The notes under the pieces: model-generated
What the model was told of the DNA's origin: nothing
The model's input: the letters and a program-made list of their open reading frames with translations, nothing else
The model's database searches: none
Shown here: one piece after another, positions 62,106-64,000 of the stretch
Position numbering within the stretch: the stretch's first letter is position 1
Layout of the letters: each line of letters begins with the position of its first letter
From: Xanthoparmelia taractica
Taxonomy: Eukaryota; Ascomycota; Lecanoromycetes; Lecanorales; Parmeliaceae
Reading direction: 5' to 3'
Assembly: GCA_033085395.1 (NCBI GenBank)
Contig: JANQBS010000095.1
Location: forward strand, 62,001-126,000
Length of the DNA stretch: 64,000 bases
Position numbers and translations under genes: made by a program

Positions 62106-62279
62106 CTCGTAATATTACTCTCTCTCTTAAATAGCGATATTCTAGCGCTATAAAAGAATAATATTCGTATATAGAAACGATCTAGAACGTCTAGAAGAAA
62201 CGTATACTAGTGTAAAGACGAGATATAAGGTGTCCGAAGCTCAATCGAGCCGAGTTAAGTGCATCGCTATGCTGGCGAA

Positions 62280-64000
62280 TAGGCCTCAAATAATAAGTAA
62301 AAGTTAATCATAGTCTGGTTCCCTATTGGGCCTAGCGCGATTTGTTGAAATATCGTCTATGGAATTTATTCACCACTTCCTTAAAGTCTTCGAACTCATC
62401 TTGGTCCGCATAATACCAGTTGTCTCCAGTATATCGTCCACGTCCCATAACTCTTTTTCGTTGACTATTGTAGATTTGGGAGAATCGTGCTTCTATCCTA
62501 ACAGAGGGTTTATAGTCGTAGGCCTAAGCACCTTGGGGCTAAAGACGAGATAGATTCTTATACTATAAGGGAGTTCTAAACGATATAAGATATCGACTCT
62601 CTTAAGAACTCTATATAAATCGAATTATTTATCTTTAAGATTCTTATAGAGACGTTCGATTCTAATGTTTTTAAACGATAGTTAAACTTAGTCGTCTATA
62701 TTGTAAGTAATCTTCTTATAATATTTATTCACTTATATCTTTATAATTCTACGTGTTCTCTCTAATTATAATCGTCTAAACTTTAAAATCTTCTTTATTT
62801 TAATCGTGATATCTTTTATCTTTAAGACTTATAAACGCTCGCGTGTAATCTCGTAGAAAGTATAATTTCGATCGAAAGATATATAAATATAAAAATCTTG
62901 ATTAAAGTAGTAGAGAGTAAGAGATATAGCGAATAAGATATTATTATTATTATTAAATTCGATTATAAAAATCTATTTAATTAAATTGTCTTATAAGTAA
63001 TTATAATAAATATAAAGATCTCGCTTTATATTCTAATTAGCCCTCTCGATCTAATCGTCTATTTCGAGATAATATATAATAAATAAGTTAATCTTAATGC
63101 GTAATCGCTTATAGAGACTTCTTTAGAGCGTAGATATAAATTATATATCTCTATTTAATATAAGAGATTATAATAATTTATGTAATTAAAAGAGATTTTA
63201 TATAAGAATTTAAATAAGTTCTTTTAATAAATAATCGTTATCTTTTTAATAATATAATACGTAGTAATATTTCTTTATAAGACGATATATAAGAGTATAA
63301 ATAATATTAAAATCGTCTAATAAAAATAGACTAATAATAAAATTTATAGAAATGTCTTATTAACGATCTTAAGAAATTAAAAGTAATATTAATATTTTAT
63401 TTATTTTATTTCGAGGAGCCTTATTACGTTGATAGTAATAGTAGTTACGAATATATTATTTAATCGTTTTAACGTAGTTAGATTAATAGTAATAACGTAG
63501 AAGTAAGTTAATTATTCTTCGTATTTCTAGATAATCGCTAGAAGATTAATTATAAATCTCTCTTAATAGCTTCGTATAAAACTCGATCGAGACTTATAGT
63601 AATTCGTTCTTAAAGAGAACTTTATTAACGATACGATATCGACTTAGCGTGTAATTATAAAGTTTAATCTACTTATAATTTATCGCTTTACGAAATTCGT
63701 TATATATAGAATTCTTTTTATTAATCTTATAAATTCGTTTAAATAAATCTTCTTCGATTTTTATAATTCGAATTTAAATACGATTCGAAATAAGAATCGT
63801 TTAATATTAATATTAACTTCTTTTATTAGCTTTATTCGCTAAGATAAACGATAATATTCTTATTAGAACGTCGACTTTACTATTAATTATTTTAATACGA
63901 AAAATAATTTAAAAATTAAATTTAAATAAGATATCTAGATAGCGGGCTTATCGACATATAAGCTTCTTATTTTTTATAAAGGTTTTTAAGATCTAATAGT
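62280..64000 (-). mobile_element. Ty3/gypsy retrotransposon remnant: integrase C-terminus and chromodomain
   Basis: Read on the minus strand, from the window edge towards 62280, the degraded frame shows integrase C-terminal landmarks: a DRNYTFYEITRERL-like stretch, then FKNIRIERLYKNLKDK, VLKRVDILYRLELPYS and FSPKVLRP. An acidic 'NEKELWDVDDILET' stretch follows, typical of gypsy/MAGGY-type chromodomain ends. Reverse transcriptase and gag would lie outside the window. The final segment (about 62300-62560) has near-normal GC and an open frame, unlike the rest. Confidence 0.75.

Larger units (their letters stand above)
52500..64000. repeat. RIP-degraded AT-rich repeat block
   Basis: Base composition changes abruptly to A/T. 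CpA and TpG are almost absent while TpA is very frequent, the mark of repeat-induced point mutation. No full-length ORF survives. Identifiable remnants are annotated separately. Confidence 0.9.

Overview
The window is nuclear DNA of a filamentous ascomycete (Pezizomycotina). The evidence is many short introns (about 46-80 nt, GT...AG with CTAA/CTGA-type branch sites), typical fungal gene families, and a right-hand end degraded by repeat-induced point mutation (RIP): extremely AT-rich, almost no CpA/TpG, with recognisable but stop-riddled retrotransposons. The genus cannot be named from sequence alone. No tRNA, rRNA or CRISPR array was found.

Layout, 1-50 kb (gene-rich). (-) broken Helo-like/ankyrin NLR-type gene at 344-3885; (-) DHA2-like MFS transporter 5561-7355; (+) yapsin-like GPI aspartic protease 10283-11950; (-) Pro-rich protein of unknown function 13266-15218; (-) eight-exon protein kinase 15978-18410; (-) about 1.75-kaa disordered Ser/Arg-rich protein 19562-24888; (-) HAS1 DEAD-box helicase 26347-29188 with 14 introns; (+) flavin-carrier/TRP-like membrane protein 30430-32801; (-) NDUFAF2-type complex I assembly factor 33165-33846, divergent from (+) calponin 34144-36313; (-) U1 snRNP protein C 36752-37709; (-) a long RNA-binding gene 38097-41866 which, on my splicing model, joins RRMs, two EFG1-like 'YFP' modules and AIR/TRAMP-type zinc knuckles; (-) ankyrin protein 42314-43418; (+) aspartic-protease homologue lacking catalytic motifs 43866-45272; (-) small secreted deaminase-like protein 45824-46717; (+) secreted SGNH/GDSL hydrolase 47927-50027.

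Layout, 50-64 kb (degenerate). From 50 to 52.5 kb there are no intact genes, but there is a relic copy of the 5' end of the RNA-binding gene. From about 52.5 kb to the end lies a RIP-degraded repeat block: a CpG-depleted core (about 53.2-55.5 kb), a 294-bp MITE-like element, a Ty1/copia pol remnant on the + strand (about 57.6-61.3 kb), a possible LTR, and a Ty3/gypsy integrase/chromodomain remnant on the - strand (62.3-64 kb) whose 3' tail escaped RIP.

Functional theme. Several neighbours act in RNA metabolism (HAS1 in ribosome biogenesis, U1-C in 5' splice-site recognition, the RRM/zinc-knuckle protein in likely nuclear RNA surveillance), but fungal genes are not in operons and no common regulation is implied. 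The notable points are gene structures: a 7-nt microexon inside the DEAD motif of HAS1, a 13-nt microexon before the APE motif of the kinase, a U1-C gene whose first intron has no canonical 5' splice site in the required register, and repeated apparent use of AAG 3' splice sites. Exon coordinates were derived by hand from reading frame, splice consensus and family motifs; cDNA would be decisive.
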